64,000 nucleotides of DNA from Agrobacterium sp. AGB01 (GCF_014851585.1 NZ_JACVAB010000002.1:620001-684000); one strand, 5' to 3'; positions 43,730 through 54,103 are shown, numbered from the stretch's first letter. Notes: generated by a model not told the origin, from the letters alone. Program-made: numbers and translations.

Positions 43730-44935
43730 TCAACGCTCTGCAAGAGCGGCTTCGCCTTTTTTCTCGCGAACGAGATTGACGAAGCGGCGGAACAGATAGT
43801 GGCTGTCCTGCGGGCCAGGGGAGGCTTCCGGGTGGTGCTGTACCGAGAACACCGGCTTGCCGACAACGCGCAGGCCGCAGTTTGTGCCGTCGAACAGCGA
43901 AATATGTGTCTCTTCAACGCCTTCTGGCAGCGACTTCGTGTCGACTGCAAAGCCGTGGTTCATGGACACGATTTCCACCTTGCCGGTGGTGAAGTCCTTG
44001 ACCGGGTGGTTGGCGCCGTGGTGGCCCTGATGCATCTTTTCAGTCTTTGCACCAAGCGCCAGACCAAGCATCTGGTGACCGAGGCAGATGCCGAACAGCG
44101 GCAGATCGGACTTGATCAGGTCCTGAATGACAGGAACGGCGTATTCGCCTGTCGCAGCCGGGTCGCCAGGGCCGTTGGACAGGAACACGCCGTCGGGCTT
44201 CAGAGCCAGAATGTCTTCGGCAGAGGTCTTGGCAGGAACGACAGTGACCTTGCAGTCAAGGCCGGCAAACAGGCGCAGGATGTTACGCTTTACGCCGAAG
44301 TCAACGCAGACGACGTGGTACTTGGCATCAGCTTCGCCGAGCGTGCCGTAACCTTCGTTCCATACCCAAGGTGTCTCGGTCCAGACGGAAGACTGACCGG
44401 AGGTAGCTTCGATGGCGAGGTCGAGACCAACCAGACCGCTCCATGCCTTGGCTTCGGCCTTCAGCGCGTCGATATCGAAAATGCCGTTCGGGTCGTGGGC
44501 GATGACGGCGTTTGGTGCACCGTTCTCACGGATCCATGCAGTCAGTGCGCGTGTGTCGATGCCGCACAGGCCGATGATGCCACGGGCCTTCAGCCACGCA
44601 TCGAGATGCTTGGCGGCGCGGTAGTTGGATGGGTCGGTGATGTCGGCCTTGAAGATGACGCCAACCGCACCGCGGCGTGCCGCCGGTGTCAGGTCTTCGA
44701 TGTCTTCATCATTGGTGCCGACGTTGCCGATATGCGGGAAGGTGAACGTAACGATCTGGCCAAGGTAGGACGGATCTGTGAGGATTTCCTCGTAACCGGT
44801 CAGTGCCGTGTTGAAGCAGACTTCGGCCTGAACCTTGCCAGTTGCGCCGATGCCAAAGCCTTCAATGACTGTGCCGTCGGCAAGAACGAGCATGGCAGTT
44901 GGTTTGCGGGTGGTCCATGGAGTTGTTGCGGTCAT
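43730..44935 (-). CDS. carA: Carbamoyl-phosphate synthase small subunit
   Basis: 401 residues: an N-terminal CPSase_sm domain (about 12-140) and a class I glutamine amidotransferase domain (about 205-390). The catalytic triad is Cys284 (GICLGHQM), His368 and Glu370 (QHHPEASPG). It hydrolyses glutamine and feeds ammonia to CarB. It is not adjacent to carB, which starts 6.4 kb downstream on the same strand, and a terminator plus a divergent gene lie between, so the two subunits are transcribed separately. Confidence 0.97.
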   Translation of the reverse strand: MTATTPWTTRKPTAMLVLADGTVIEGFGIGATGKVQAEVCFNTALTGYEEILTDPSYLGQIVTFTFPHIGNVGTNDEDIEDLTPAARRGAVGVIFKADITDPSNYRAAKHLDAWLKARGIIGLCGIDTRALTAWIRENGAPNAVIAHDPNGIFDIDALKAEAKAWSGLVGLDLAIEATSGQSSVWTETPWVWNEGYGTLGEADAKYHVVCVDFGVKRNILRLFAGLDCKVTVVPAKTSAEDILALKPDGVFLSNGPGDPAATGEYAVPVIQDLIKSDLPLFGICLGHQMLGLALGAKTEKMHQGHHGANHPVKDFTTGKVEIVSMNHGFAVDTKSLPEGVEETHISLFDGTNCGLRVVGKPVFSVQHHPEASPGPQDSHYLFRRFVNLVREKKGEAALAER

Positions 44936-45264
44936 ATCGTTCCGTTTCCGCCCTCGCGCAACCGCTCACCTCTTGAAAGGTGACGGATCAAGGGCCATCT
45001 CTGGTCGCAGGCAAGGGCGCGCGAAATCCTCGCGACAGTACCCTTGATTAAAATCTCGTGCAGGTGCCGGAAAATAGACAAAGCGACGCTGGCGGTCAAC
45101 CATAGCCTTGTGGATTACGTGGAATTAAAGCCCATGAAATTCAACGGGTTGTGTAATTGATTTGCGGGGTGTTGTTCGCTCGTCTAAGAGAACGCCAAAA
45201 ATAACACGGAAAAGCGGCCTGACGAGACAGGCAAAACAACGCTTTTCGAAGGAGAATTGAGACC
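44936..45264. other. 329-bp divergent region between carA and YqeY genes
   Basis: Holds both promoters. A short TCACCT/AGGTGA hairpin (44966-44971 with 44978-44983) lies in the carA leader. No coding frame or other clear signal was seen. Confidence 0.35.
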
Positions 45265-45717
45265 ATGATGCGCGATATTTTCGCAAATGAGCTGAAAGAA
45301 TCGCTGAAGGCAAGGGATGCGCGCCGCACTGGCACCATCCGGCTTATCCAGACGGCGATCAAGGACCGTGATATCGCCAACCGTGGCGTCGGCAAAGACC
45401 CGGTCTCGGATGACGAAATCATGCAGATCCTCACCAAGATGATCAAGCAGCGTGACGAGTCTGCCACCATTTATGATGGCGCCAACCGTCCCGAGCTTGC
45501 TACGCAGGAGCGTGAGGAAATTGAGGTTATTCGCGGTTTCATGCCGGAGCAGATTCCGGAAGAAAAAGTGCGTGAGCTTTGCCAGTCTGTGATCAGCGAA
45601 ACCGGTGCAGCCGGTCTGCGTGACATGGGCAAGTGCATGAACGTTCTGAAGGAAAAATATCCGGGCCAGATCGATTTTGCCAAGGCATCCGGCATGGTCA
45701 AGGATTTGCTGAAGTAA
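45265..45717 (+). CDS. GatB/YqeY-domain protein
   Basis: 150 residues, almost entirely the YqeY fold. It begins with IFANELKESLKARDARRTGTIRLI and ends with the helical domain found at the GatB tail (RDMGKCMNVLKEKYPGQIDFAKASGMV). Free-standing YqeY proteins are thought to act near tRNA or amidotransferase reactions, but the role is unproven. GAAGGAGA precedes tandem ATGs at 45265 and 45268. A terminator separates it from dnaG. Confidence 0.92.
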   Translation: MMRDIFANELKESLKARDARRTGTIRLIQTAIKDRDIANRGVGKDPVSDDEIMQILTKMIKQRDESATIYDGANRPELATQEREEIEVIRGFMPEQIPEEKVRELCQSVISETGAAGLRDMGKCMNVLKEKYPGQIDFAKASGMVKDLLK

Positions 45718-45740
45718 TTTCAGCCAAAAATGTTATTGTG

Positions 45741-45769
45741 AAAGGCAGGGTATGTGCCCTGCCTTTTTT
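45741..45769 (+). terminator. Intrinsic terminator of the YqeY gene
   Basis: Stem AAAGGCAGGG/CCCTGCCTTT (45741-45750 with 45757-45766), 6-base loop, then Ts. Confidence 0.92.
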
Positions 45770-45926
45770 ATTTCCTTCCAGCAGCGTCTCTACCCAAGGA
45801 AATCTGCACCGTTATTTCCCTTGGTCCGAAGGAAATGTATCCCCTGTGAATAGTGGGCATTACCTTTCGCCATTGTTGGTATAATTTCCTTAACGCGCTT
45901 ATATGGAAGGCTTGCCGAGGTTTCAG

Positions 45927-47936
45927 ATGCGCTTTTCGAATTCCTTTCTCGATGAAATACGCGACCGCGTTAACATCTCTGATGTTATCGGGCGGCGCGT
46001 GACGTGGGACAGGAAGAAGAGCAATCCGTCGCGCGGTGACTTCTGGGCCTGCTGCCCGTTCCATGGTGAAAAAAGCCCAAGCTTCCATTGCGAGGATCGC
46101 AAGGGCCGCTACCACTGCTTTGGTTGTGGCGTGTCCGGTGACCATTTCCGTTTTCTGACCGATCTGGATGGTCTCAATTTCCCTGAAGCCGTGCAACAGA
46201 TTGCCGATATGGCAGGTGTTGCCATGCCGCAGCCGGATGTGCAGGCTGAGCGGCGCGAACGTGAGCGAGCCTCACTGCAAGACGTCATGGAAATGGCGAC
46301 CGTGTTCTTTCAGGACCAGTTGCAGACCGCAGCTGGCGCCAAGGCGAGAGCCTATCTGCGCGACCGTGGACTGACAGGCCGTACCATTGAAACTTTTCGG
46401 CTGGGTTTTGCCCCGGAAGGGCGCAATACACTGAAGGAATATCTGGCTGGCAAAGGTGTCGGCAAGGATCAGATGGAGGCCTGCGGCCTCGTGGTGCATG
46501 AAAACGTGCCGGTGTCCTATGACCGGTTTCGCGATCGCATCATGTTCCCGATCCTGTCATCACGCGAGAAGGTGATTGCCTTTGGTGGTCGTGCCATGTC
46601 GCAGGACGCCTTGGCCAAATACCTGAACTCCAATGAGACCGAGCTCTTTCACAAGGGCAATGTGCTTTACAATTTCGCCAGAGCCAGACGCGCCAGCCAG
46701 ACACCGGGACAACAGTCCGGTGGAACTGTGATTGCCGTTGAAGGGTATATGGACGTTATCGCGTTGCATCAGGCCGGTATTGAAAATGCCGTTGCACCGC
46801 TTGGCACTGCGTTGACTGAAAATCAGCTTGAACTTCTCTGGAAAATGTCGCCGCAGCCGGTGTTGTGCTTCGATGGTGATGGCGCCGGTATCCGTGCTGC
46901 CAACCGCGCCGCCGATCTGGCGTTGCCGCATATCAAGCCGGGACGTTCGGTCAGTTTCGCACTGTTGCCCGATGGCAAGGACCCGGATGATCTGGTGCGT
47001 CACGAGGGGCGGGCACCTTTCGACCGCGTCATGGCAGAGGCCAAGCCGCTGGCAGCGATGATCTGGAGCCGTGAGACGGCAGCCATGAGCTTTGATACGC
47101 CGGAAAAGCGGGCCGAACTTGAAAATCGCCTGAAACAGATCGTGACTGTCATTGCCGACGAAAGCGTGCGTCGCCACTATCAGCAGGACATGCGCGACCG
47201 GTTGAACGGCTTTTTCCAGCCGCAGTTCCAGCGTGGCCCATCCCAGGGTGGGCAGATGCGCCGTAATGGCGCACAGTCACGTGCAGGTGCTGGCGGGCGT
47301 GCTACTGGGGCTGGTGGTGCAGGACGTGGCGGTGCGGCGTCTTCCAGCTTCTCCGATCGCCTTGTGCAGTCAGGCCTGGTCAAGGGATATCAGGCAACGC
47401 CTGCGCTGCGCGAAAGCGTGCTGGCCATTACAATCGTCAATCATCCGGTGCTGCTGCTGGAGGAATATGACGAGATTGCCGCCATTGATTATGAAAACCG
47501 TGATTTGCAGCGGCTTTGGTCGCAGGTTTTGACCTACGCGGCTGAAAGTGCCGAGCGCCTGTCGCGCGAAGGCATGATGGAGCGGCTTGAGGGCCAAGGC
47601 TTCGGTGTGTTGCTGAAGGCGATGGAGCAGCAGGTCCGCAATGCGCGCCTTTGGACGGCGACCGTCGATGCTGCACCTGAAGATGCGCGCGAAGGTTATA
47701 ATCAGGCGCTGGCCTTGCATAAACGCACCAAAGTGCTGCGTTGGCAGAAAATAGAACAACAGCGTGAGATTGCCGAAGCAACCGAAGCCGGCGATGGTGA
47801 TCGCGTTGTTCAATTGATGCGGGCGCTTAACGAGGTTCAGCTCGAAATCACCCGAATGGAGAACCAGGAAGCGATTATTGATGGTTTCGGTGTGATGTCC
47901 GGACGGGTGAAGGGACCGGCATTTGGACGCAGTTGA
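45927..47936 (+). CDS. dnaG: DNA primase
   Basis: 669 residues from the ATG at 45927, which has GAGG nine bases upstream and begins the conserved MRFSNSFLDEIRDRV. The upstream ATG at 45903 is less likely. The CHC2 zinc finger has Cys43, His46, Cys64 and Cys67. The catalytic core with the Toprim VEGYMDVIALHQAG motif and acidic FDGDGAG follows, then a Gly/Arg/Gln-rich linker (about 425-465) and the C-terminal helicase-binding domain. It makes RNA primers at the replication fork. rpoD follows 398 bp downstream, the classic macromolecular synthesis order. Confidence 0.97.
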   Translation: MRFSNSFLDEIRDRVNISDVIGRRVTWDRKKSNPSRGDFWACCPFHGEKSPSFHCEDRKGRYHCFGCGVSGDHFRFLTDLDGLNFPEAVQQIADMAGVAMPQPDVQAERRERERASLQDVMEMATVFFQDQLQTAAGAKARAYLRDRGLTGRTIETFRLGFAPEGRNTLKEYLAGKGVGKDQMEACGLVVHENVPVSYDRFRDRIMFPILSSREKVIAFGGRAMSQDALAKYLNSNETELFHKGNVLYNFARARRASQTPGQQSGGTVIAVEGYMDVIALHQAGIENAVAPLGTALTENQLELLWKMSPQPVLCFDGDGAGIRAANRAADLALPHIKPGRSVSFALLPDGKDPDDLVRHEGRAPFDRVMAEAKPLAAMIWSRETAAMSFDTPEKRAELENRLKQIVTVIADESVRRHYQQDMRDRLNGFFQPQFQRGPSQGGQMRRNGAQSRAGAGGRATGAGGAGRGGAASSSFSDRLVQSGLVKGYQATPALRESVLAITIVNHPVLLLEEYDEIAAIDYENRDLQRLWSQVLTYAAESAERLSREGMMERLEGQGFGVLLKAMEQQVRNARLWTATVDAAPEDAREGYNQALALHKRTKVLRWQKIEQQREIAEATEAGDGDRVVQLMRALNEVQLEITRMENQEAIIDGFGVMSGRVKGPAFGRS

Positions 47937-48334
47937 TAAGAGACAGGCCTTGAGTTCTTCTCTGGGGCTTGTTTTAACCCTTCTATTTCCTAAATAGTGG
48001 ATAAGTCGGTGACTGCCCGTAAAATGCCTTGTTATTATCGGCTTTTTTGACTTTTCGTGGTCTGTTGTGCCGGAAAGGCTTGACTGGATGAGAAATAGCG
48101 GGAATCACCAATTCAGGTAAATAAGGTGGAATGGCCCTTGGTGGATCAGAACGGCATTAGCGAGCACTTCTGCATGCGAACGCATTGTTTGACGCTGACG
48201 GCCGTCGTGGTTAATCGGCAATTAAATATCATTCCGTTAGGTGTGTGACAGTGATTCGCTTCACACCTGATGCCTAGCAAGGCAACAGGTATGGAGCGAA
48301 CGGCATGTTAGCGTCAGGGAAAGCGACGAGATAG
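47937..48334. other. 398-bp dnaG-rpoD intergenic region
   Basis: Long leader for rpoD, no credible frame. One candidate promoter is TTGACG (48189-48194) with TAATCG 17 bases later. A hairpin with arms AGGTGTG/CACACCT lies near 48239-48268, before the rpoD start. Which promoter is used cannot be decided by eye. Confidence 0.4.
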
Positions 48335-50383
48335 ATGGCAACCAAAGTCAAAGAAAACGAAGAAGCAGAAAACGAACGCGACGGTGCGACGGACGGTCCG
48401 CTTCTCGATCTTTCCGATGACGCGGTCAAAAAAATGATCAAGGCCGCGAAGAAGCGCGGCTATGTCACGATGGATGAGCTGAACTCTGTTCTGCCTTCCG
48501 AAGAGGTGACGTCGGAGCAGATCGAAGACACGATGGCAATGTTGTCCGATATGGGCATCAATGTTGTCGAGGATGAAGAAGCCGAAGAAGCCAGCAACAA
48601 TGATGAGGACGGCGATACCGAAGCGGAGGAATCTGAAGGCGGTGAGCTGAGCACGTCAAGCGGCACGGCACTGGCCACGGCGAAGAAGAAAGAACCGACC
48701 GATCGTACAGACGATCCGGTGCGCATGTATCTGCGCGAAATGGGATCGGTAGAGCTTCTGTCTCGCGAAGGCGAAATTGCCATTGCCAAGCGCATTGAAG
48801 CTGGCCGCGAAACAATGATCTCCGGTCTCTGTGAGAGCCCGTTGACGTTCCAGGCGCTGATTATCTGGCGCGATGAACTCAACGAAGGCACAACACTGCT
48901 GCGCGAAATCATCGATCTCGAAACGACCTATTCCGGTCCTGAGGCGAAGGCTGCCCCGCAGTTCCAGAGCCCTGAAAAGATCGAGGCTGACCGCAAGGCT
49001 GCCGAAGAAAAAGAAAAGACCCGCCGTGCACGCGTCAGCGATGACGATGTGACTAATGTTGGCGGTGAAGGCCTGCCACTCGAGGAAGAAGAAGAGGACG
49101 ATGACGAATCGAACCTTTCTCTTGCTGCGATGGAAGCTGAACTGCGTCCGCAGGTCATGGAAACGCTCGATACGATTGCTGACACCTACAAGAAGCTGCG
49201 GAAGCTTCAGGACCAGCAGGTTGAGGCACGCCTGGCCTGTACGGGCACCCTGTCCAGCGGGCAGGAGCGTCGTTACAAGGAACTGAAGGATCAGTTGATC
49301 ACGGCCGTTAAGTCGCTGTCTCTGAACCAGAACCGCGTCGACAGCCTCGTTGAGCAGCTTTACGACATTTCCAAGCGTCTGATGCAGAACGAGGGTCGTC
49401 TGCTGCGTCTGGCTGAATCCTACGGCGTGAAGCGTGACAGCTTCCTTGAGCAGTATCACGGTGCCGAACTTGATCCGAACTGGATGAAGTCGATTGCCAA
49501 TCTTGTTGCAAAGGGCTGGAAGGACTTCGCACGCGAAGAGAACCAGACAATCCGTGATATCCGTCTGGAAATCCAGAATCTGGCCACAGAAACCGGCATT
49601 TCCATTGCCGAATTCCGCCGCATTGTGTCGATGGTGCAGAAGGGTGAGCGCGAAGCGCGTATCGCCAAGAAGGAAATGGTTGAGGCCAACCTGCGTCTCG
49701 TTATTTCCATCGCCAAGAAGTACACGAACCGTGGTCTGCAGTTTCTCGACCTTATTCAGGAAGGCAACATCGGCCTGATGAAGGCGGTGGACAAGTTCGA
49801 ATATCGTCGTGGTTACAAGTTCTCGACCTATGCGACATGGTGGATTCGTCAGGCTATCACCCGCTCGATTGCGGACCAGGCGCGTACCATTCGTATTCCG
49901 GTGCACATGATCGAAACGATCAACAAGATCGTTCGTACATCGCGCCAGATGCTGCATGAAATTGGTCGCGAGCCGACACCGGAAGAATTGGCTGAAAAGC
50001 TGGCCATGCCGCTTGAAAAGGTGCGCAAGGTTCTGAAAATCGCCAAGGAGCCGATTTCGCTCGAAACGCCAGTGGGTGACGAAGAAGATTCGCATCTGGG
50101 TGACTTCATCGAAGATAAGAACGCGCTTCTGCCTATCGATGCTGCCATTCAGGCCAACCTGCGTGAAACAACCACGCGCGTTCTGGCGTCCCTGACACCG
50201 CGTGAAGAGCGCGTTCTGCGTATGCGTTTCGGCATCGGCATGAACACCGACCACACTCTGGAAGAAGTTGGTCAGCAGTTCTCGGTGACACGCGAACGTA
50301 TTCGTCAGATTGAAGCCAAGGCGCTTCGCAAGCTCAAGCACCCAAGCCGTTCGCGCAAGCTGCGTTCGTTCCTGGATAGCTAA
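48335..50383 (+). CDS. rpoD: Primary sigma factor RpoD (sigma-70)
   Basis: 682 residues. Region 1.1 is at the N-terminus. A long non-conserved insert with acidic patches ([16 protein letters not shown] and [13 protein letters not shown]) lies between regions 1.2 and 2. Regions 2.1-2.4 include [22 protein letters not shown] and the [10 protein letters not shown] -10 recognition helix, followed by region 3, and region 4.2 is [16 protein letters not shown]. It directs housekeeping transcription. The ATG at 48335 is the natural start. It lies downstream of dnaG and ends with a clear terminator. Confidence 0.98.
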   Translation: MATKVKENEEAENERDGATDGPLLDLSDDAVKKMIKAAKKRGYVTMDELNSVLPSEEVTSEQIEDTMAMLSDMGINVVEDEEAEEASNNDEDGDTEAEESEGGELSTSSGTALATAKKKEPTDRTDDPVRMYLREMGSVELLSREGEIAIAKRIEAGRETMISGLCESPLTFQALIIWRDELNEGTTLLREIIDLETTYSGPEAKAAPQFQSPEKIEADRKAAEEKEKTRRARVSDDDVTNVGGEGLPLEEEEEDDDESNLSLAAMEAELRPQVMETLDTIADTYKKLRKLQDQQVEARLACTGTLSSGQERRYKELKDQLITAVKSLSLNQNRVDSLVEQLYDISKRLMQNEGRLLRLAESYGVKRDSFLEQYHGAELDPNWMKSIANLVAKGWKDFAREENQTIRDIRLEIQNLATETGISIAEFRRIVSMVQKGEREARIAKKEMVEANLRLVISIAKKYTNRGLQFLDLIQEGNIGLMKAVDKFEYRRGYKFSTYATWWIRQAITRSIADQARTIRIPVHMIETINKIVRTSRQMLHEIGREPTPEELAEKLAMPLEKVRKVLKIAKEPISLETPVGDEEDSHLGDFIEDKNALLPIDAAIQANLRETTTRVLASLTPREERVLRMRFGIGMNTDHTLEEVGQQFSVTRERIRQIEAKALRKLKHPSRSRKLRSFLDS

Positions 50384-50402
50384 AAGCAAAATATCGCACT
50401 TG

Positions 50403-50430
50403 AAAAACCGGCCCTTGTGGCCGGTTTTTT
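50403..50430 (+). terminator. Intrinsic terminator of rpoD
   Basis: An 11-bp stem AAAAACCGGCC/GGCCGGTTTTT (50403-50413 with 50419-50429), 5-base loop, ending in T. Confidence 0.93.
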
Positions 50431-50541
50431 GTTGCGCGCTTTCAAGCTTATGTGAGGCAAAGCACTAACGCGTGGAACGCACGGTATATTGTACGAGATG
50501 CCGTCGCACTTTGGCTTGGTTTGCATTATTGATGTTGTGCA

Positions 50542-51537
50542 ATGCAGAAGATTTCAGACAAACAATGGTGGCAAAAAGGATGGACGATCCCGGTATCGGT
50601 CGTACTGCACCTTGCTATTGTTGGTGCGTTCTTTCTGCAGTTTCCGGATTTCCCGACCGAAATGGCGGAGCCTGAAAGCATAAGTGTTGATCTGGTGCCG
50701 CCAGAGCCGGAACCACCACCGCCGCCACCTGAGCCTGAGCAGAAGCAGCCGGAGGAGCAGGCGCCTCCGCCACCACCACCAGCGGAAGAGGCTGCGCAAA
50801 ACTTGCCGTTGGCCGCGCTGCCGGACATCCCGATCCGCCCAGAGCCGCAACAGACTGATGTCATGGATAATCCTGGCATCAGTCCTGAAGACGAGGCGTC
50901 CGTCTCGGAAGATCCTGCTCAACCGGAAGAAAAGCCAACCACCGAGCCAAACGAGAAGCCGGTTGAGACTGCCGATGCGAAAACGGCACCAGCTGCTGCC
51001 AAGGACAACCCGCCGCCGACCGCCGCCGATGCTGAGCTGGCACCGCCTGATCCTGTAAAGGCAGAAGATCCAAAGAAAGCCGAAGAAGTCAAGCCACAGG
51101 AGAAACCTGTCGAGCAGAAGTCAGCGGCAGCGCCTCCGACGACCGATGCACCAAAGAAATTAAAGAGTGCCAAGAAGCTTTTGTCAGGTCAGACGATTAA
51201 AGATCCTGCCGTACGCTCCATGCTGGGTGATTTGCCACCCAAACGCCGTATCGCGCAGATGTGCAGCATTGAGGCCTTGGCGCAGATCCGTGAGACGCGC
51301 GCTGACTCCGATGGACTGCGTGGCGTTGTACCAAATTCGGAAAAGGGTCGTGTGATTACCGGCAATGTGCTGGAGGCGAGTGGTGGTGCGTTTAACATCA
51401 ATAATCGTTGGTACGATATTACATTTCAATGTGAGGTTGACCTCGACAACTTCAAAGTCACCTCGTTTCGGTTCGACATCGGCAAGACGGCGGTGCCGCA
51501 GGCCGATGCCGTGAAGCGTGGTTTATCGGTTTATTGA
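50542..51537 (+). CDS. DUF930 protein with TonB-like N-terminus
   Basis: 331 residues. A membrane helix (about 14-34) near the N-terminus is followed by a long Pro/Glu/Ala-rich stretch (about 50-215) that would span the periplasm, as in TonB or TolA. The C-terminal ~110 residues are the DUF930 domain (SMLGDLPPKRRIAQMCSIEALAQIRE ... ITFQCEVDL) with two cysteines. The domain has no known function; the layout suggests a periplasm-spanning anchor. No ExbB/ExbD genes are nearby. The ATG at 50542 has no obvious ribosome site. Confidence 0.85.
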   Translation: MQKISDKQWWQKGWTIPVSVVLHLAIVGAFFLQFPDFPTEMAEPESISVDLVPPEPEPPPPPPEPEQKQPEEQAPPPPPPAEEAAQNLPLAALPDIPIRPEPQQTDVMDNPGISPEDEASVSEDPAQPEEKPTTEPNEKPVETADAKTAPAAAKDNPPPTAADAELAPPDPVKAEDPKKAEEVKPQEKPVEQKSAAAPPTTDAPKKLKSAKKLLSGQTIKDPAVRSMLGDLPPKRRIAQMCSIEALAQIRETRADSDGLRGVVPNSEKGRVITGNVLEASGGAFNINNRWYDITFQCEVDLDNFKVTSFRFDIGKTAVPQADAVKRGLSVY

Positions 51538-51547
51538 ACCTGACGTC

Positions 51548-54103
51548 TCAGGCAGTTTCCGCTTTTTGCGACAGTCTGCCAATTTCTGACATGAGGGCAT
51601 CTTCATCATAAGGTTTTCGGATAACTGGCACATTGGCCAGTTCTGCCGGTACGGCCAGGCTATCAGAATAACCGGTCGCAAACATGAATGGAATCTTGCG
51701 TCTCAAGAGTTCCTGGGCGACCGGAATGGATGTGTCCGAGCCAAGATTGATATCCAAAATGGCGACATCCGGTGAGAAGCTTTTCAGCTTTTCCAGTGCC
51801 ATGCCGGAGGATGTCGCTGTTTCAACGCCGAAGATACCATTGTCTTCCAGCATATTTTCAACATCCATAGCAATCAGCATCTGGTCTTCAACGAGGAGCA
51901 CTTTCAAAGGTTCACCCTTTTTATGATGGTGTGATGGGGCAGTGTTTTTGGTTTCGCTCGCAACCGGGGCTTCGATTTTTGACGAGGAGATGTGTCGGGC
52001 AGGCAGCAGCATCTGTACCTGCAAACCATCCAGCAAATAGGTCGTCGTGCTTTTACCGCCGAGGTCGTAGGGAATGCTGCGATTGATCAGTGCCGTGCCA
52101 AAGCCGGTGCGTGACGGCGCAATCATCGGCGTACGCAGCACTTCGCGCCATTCCAGTACGCAATCTCCCACCTCGTTCAGCTTCCAGCTTACGGACAATT
52201 GTCCGCCGCTGTGGGCGAGGGCGCCATATTTCGCAGCATTGGTGGCCAGTTCGTGCAGGACCAGCGCCATAACGGAGAAAGCGCGCGAATCGAGGACGAT
52301 ATGCGGGCCGTCCAGGCTGATTGTACCCTCACCAGCGTTATGCGGTGTCAATTCGGCGTCCAGAAGGTCTTTGAGGGCACCACCGCCATCACCACGAATG
52401 ATCTGGTCGTGGGCGAATGACAGTGCCTGTATACGACCTTTCAGCGAGGTGATGTAGTCCTCTAGTGTGCGACCTTGCTGTTTCGGATTACCCACCAGTG
52501 ACTTGATAATCGCCAGCACGTTTTTGACGCGGTGGTTCAGCTCCTCGTTCAGCATGCGCTGACGCACCTCGGCGCGTTTGCGCTCGCCTGCCATCAATTC
52601 GCTGTGGTGAAAGGCGATTTCCATCAGTGCAACACGTGCGGCTTCGGCAATTTGCCGGTCGGCTTCAGTCCACGGTTGCGCCTGCATCTCCACGGTTTCT
52701 TTCCAGATGGCGAAGCTCTTGCGCGGGGTCAGGCGGTCGCCCAAAGGACCTGTATCATAGGATTTTTCCGGATTTCCGGCCCAGTTCAAAGTCTGGATCA
52801 GTTCCTTGCGGAAAAACAGCAGGTATTTTTCTTCGACCTGCGAAAGAGGGATGGCAAGCATTCCGGCTGCAACATTGCTGTAAGCTGCTGCTTCCGGATG
52901 CTGTTGCGACAGGCAATGACCTGCCCAGATTTTGGCGCCTTCGACCATTGATGTGGTGAACATGATGAGCCCCGGGATCGCATCTTCTGGCGGTGTAGAG
53001 CCTTGGCTATACCACTTGCCCTTCAACCAAAGCCCAACCCCATCACATGGCATCAACCGGGTGAAGTCATGGAAACTCTCGACGAGAAGTTGCTCAATAT
53101 CCGTGTGGTGGGCTGCAACACGCAAAAACGTATCGAGTGCAGCATGCGCCTGATTAGCCGTGTCCAATTTGCGTTTCTGTTTCAGAGCCTGGAGATGCAG
53201 GGAGAAAAACTCACCAAACATTTCTGCAGCGATGCGGCCTGGCAGCGACAGCATGCGAGGCGAATAGTGGTGGCAGGCAATAAGGCCCCAGAGCACACCA
53301 TCTACAATGATGGAGATCGACATGGAGGCCGACACCCCCATGTTACGTAAGTATTCCAGGTGAATGGGCGAAACGCTGCGCAAATGGGCAAATGAGAGAT
53401 CGAGCGGTTCTCCGGAAGCATCAAGAACCGGGTTTATCGCAACCCGATCGCCGTTGGCATTGGAGATGATGCGCAAGGTGTTTTTCAGGTAAAGCGCGCG
53501 AGCCTGCTGAGGAATGTCGCTTGCGGGAAAATATTGCCCAAGAAAACTTTCCAGCTCGCGTTCTTTCGCCTCGGAGATGACTTTGCCCGCGCCGTCGTCT
53601 TCAAAACGGTAGATCATTACGCGGTCATAACCGAGCGTGGCTTTTACCAGCTTGGCGGCGCGCTCTACAAATATTTCGATGTTATTGAGCGACTTGATCC
53701 GCTCGATCATCCGCTGTGCCAAGTGCAAGGGATGGACTTCATCGCTGGCCGGCTCCAGTTCGATGATTGTAGTAGATTTGTGCCTATGCACGGAAATGTC
53801 GAAAATCAGGCCATCTTTGATTTTGACGCCCGGTAATACTGCCGGTCTTTCGCTGCGGTTCATAATGGTCAGCGCGTTGCGCAGGTCATGCACCGCCTGA
53901 TCACCAAGAATGCTTTCAATCGGCTTGCCGTTCAGGTTCTCAGTTTCACGCAGTATTTCACCACAGTTTTCCGAGTGGCGAATGATGGTGTGCATGGTTT
54001 TGTCACAGGCGATCAGACAACCATGGGGCTGTATGAATCCGGGTATATGGATTGGTTCCTTGTCGCAATTGGTCAGATTGACCTGTTTGTCAGGGATATT
54101 CAT
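51548..54103 (-). CDS. Bacteriophytochrome HWE histidine kinase with C-terminal receiver (Agp2-like)
   Basis: 851 residues. A PAS-GAF-PHY photosensory core (1-500) binds biliverdin through Cys13 (LTNCDKEPIHIPG). PASDIP is at 193-198, the chromophore-pocket His248 and His278 are present, and the PHY tongue has PRKSF at 460-464. An HWE-type kinase follows, with His524 in NHRVKNVLAII, then a receiver domain (about 730-850, LDINLG). This is the architecture and length of Agrobacterium Agp2, a bathy phytochrome. The ATG at 54103 places Cys13 correctly; the frame extends to a TTG at 54139. No heme oxygenase gene is in the window. Confidence 0.94.
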   Translation of the reverse strand: MNIPDKQVNLTNCDKEPIHIPGFIQPHGCLIACDKTMHTIIRHSENCGEILRETENLNGKPIESILGDQAVHDLRNALTIMNRSERPAVLPGVKIKDGLIFDISVHRHKSTTIIELEPASDEVHPLHLAQRMIERIKSLNNIEIFVERAAKLVKATLGYDRVMIYRFEDDGAGKVISEAKERELESFLGQYFPASDIPQQARALYLKNTLRIISNANGDRVAINPVLDASGEPLDLSFAHLRSVSPIHLEYLRNMGVSASMSISIIVDGVLWGLIACHHYSPRMLSLPGRIAAEMFGEFFSLHLQALKQKRKLDTANQAHAALDTFLRVAAHHTDIEQLLVESFHDFTRLMPCDGVGLWLKGKWYSQGSTPPEDAIPGLIMFTTSMVEGAKIWAGHCLSQQHPEAAAYSNVAAGMLAIPLSQVEEKYLLFFRKELIQTLNWAGNPEKSYDTGPLGDRLTPRKSFAIWKETVEMQAQPWTEADRQIAEAARVALMEIAFHHSELMAGERKRAEVRQRMLNEELNHRVKNVLAIIKSLVGNPKQQGRTLEDYITSLKGRIQALSFAHDQIIRGDGGGALKDLLDAELTPHNAGEGTISLDGPHIVLDSRAFSVMALVLHELATNAAKYGALAHSGGQLSVSWKLNEVGDCVLEWREVLRTPMIAPSRTGFGTALINRSIPYDLGGKSTTTYLLDGLQVQMLLPARHISSSKIEAPVASETKNTAPSHHHKKGEPLKVLLVEDQMLIAMDVENMLEDNGIFGVETATSSGMALEKLKSFSPDVAILDINLGSDTSIPVAQELLRRKIPFMFATGYSDSLAVPAELANVPVIRKPYDEDALMSEIGRLSQKAETA

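Noticed and set aside
48656..50389. 577-residue frame opposite rpoD
   Set aside because: It is a long but purely antisense frame over a highly conserved gene, typical of codon-bias shadows.
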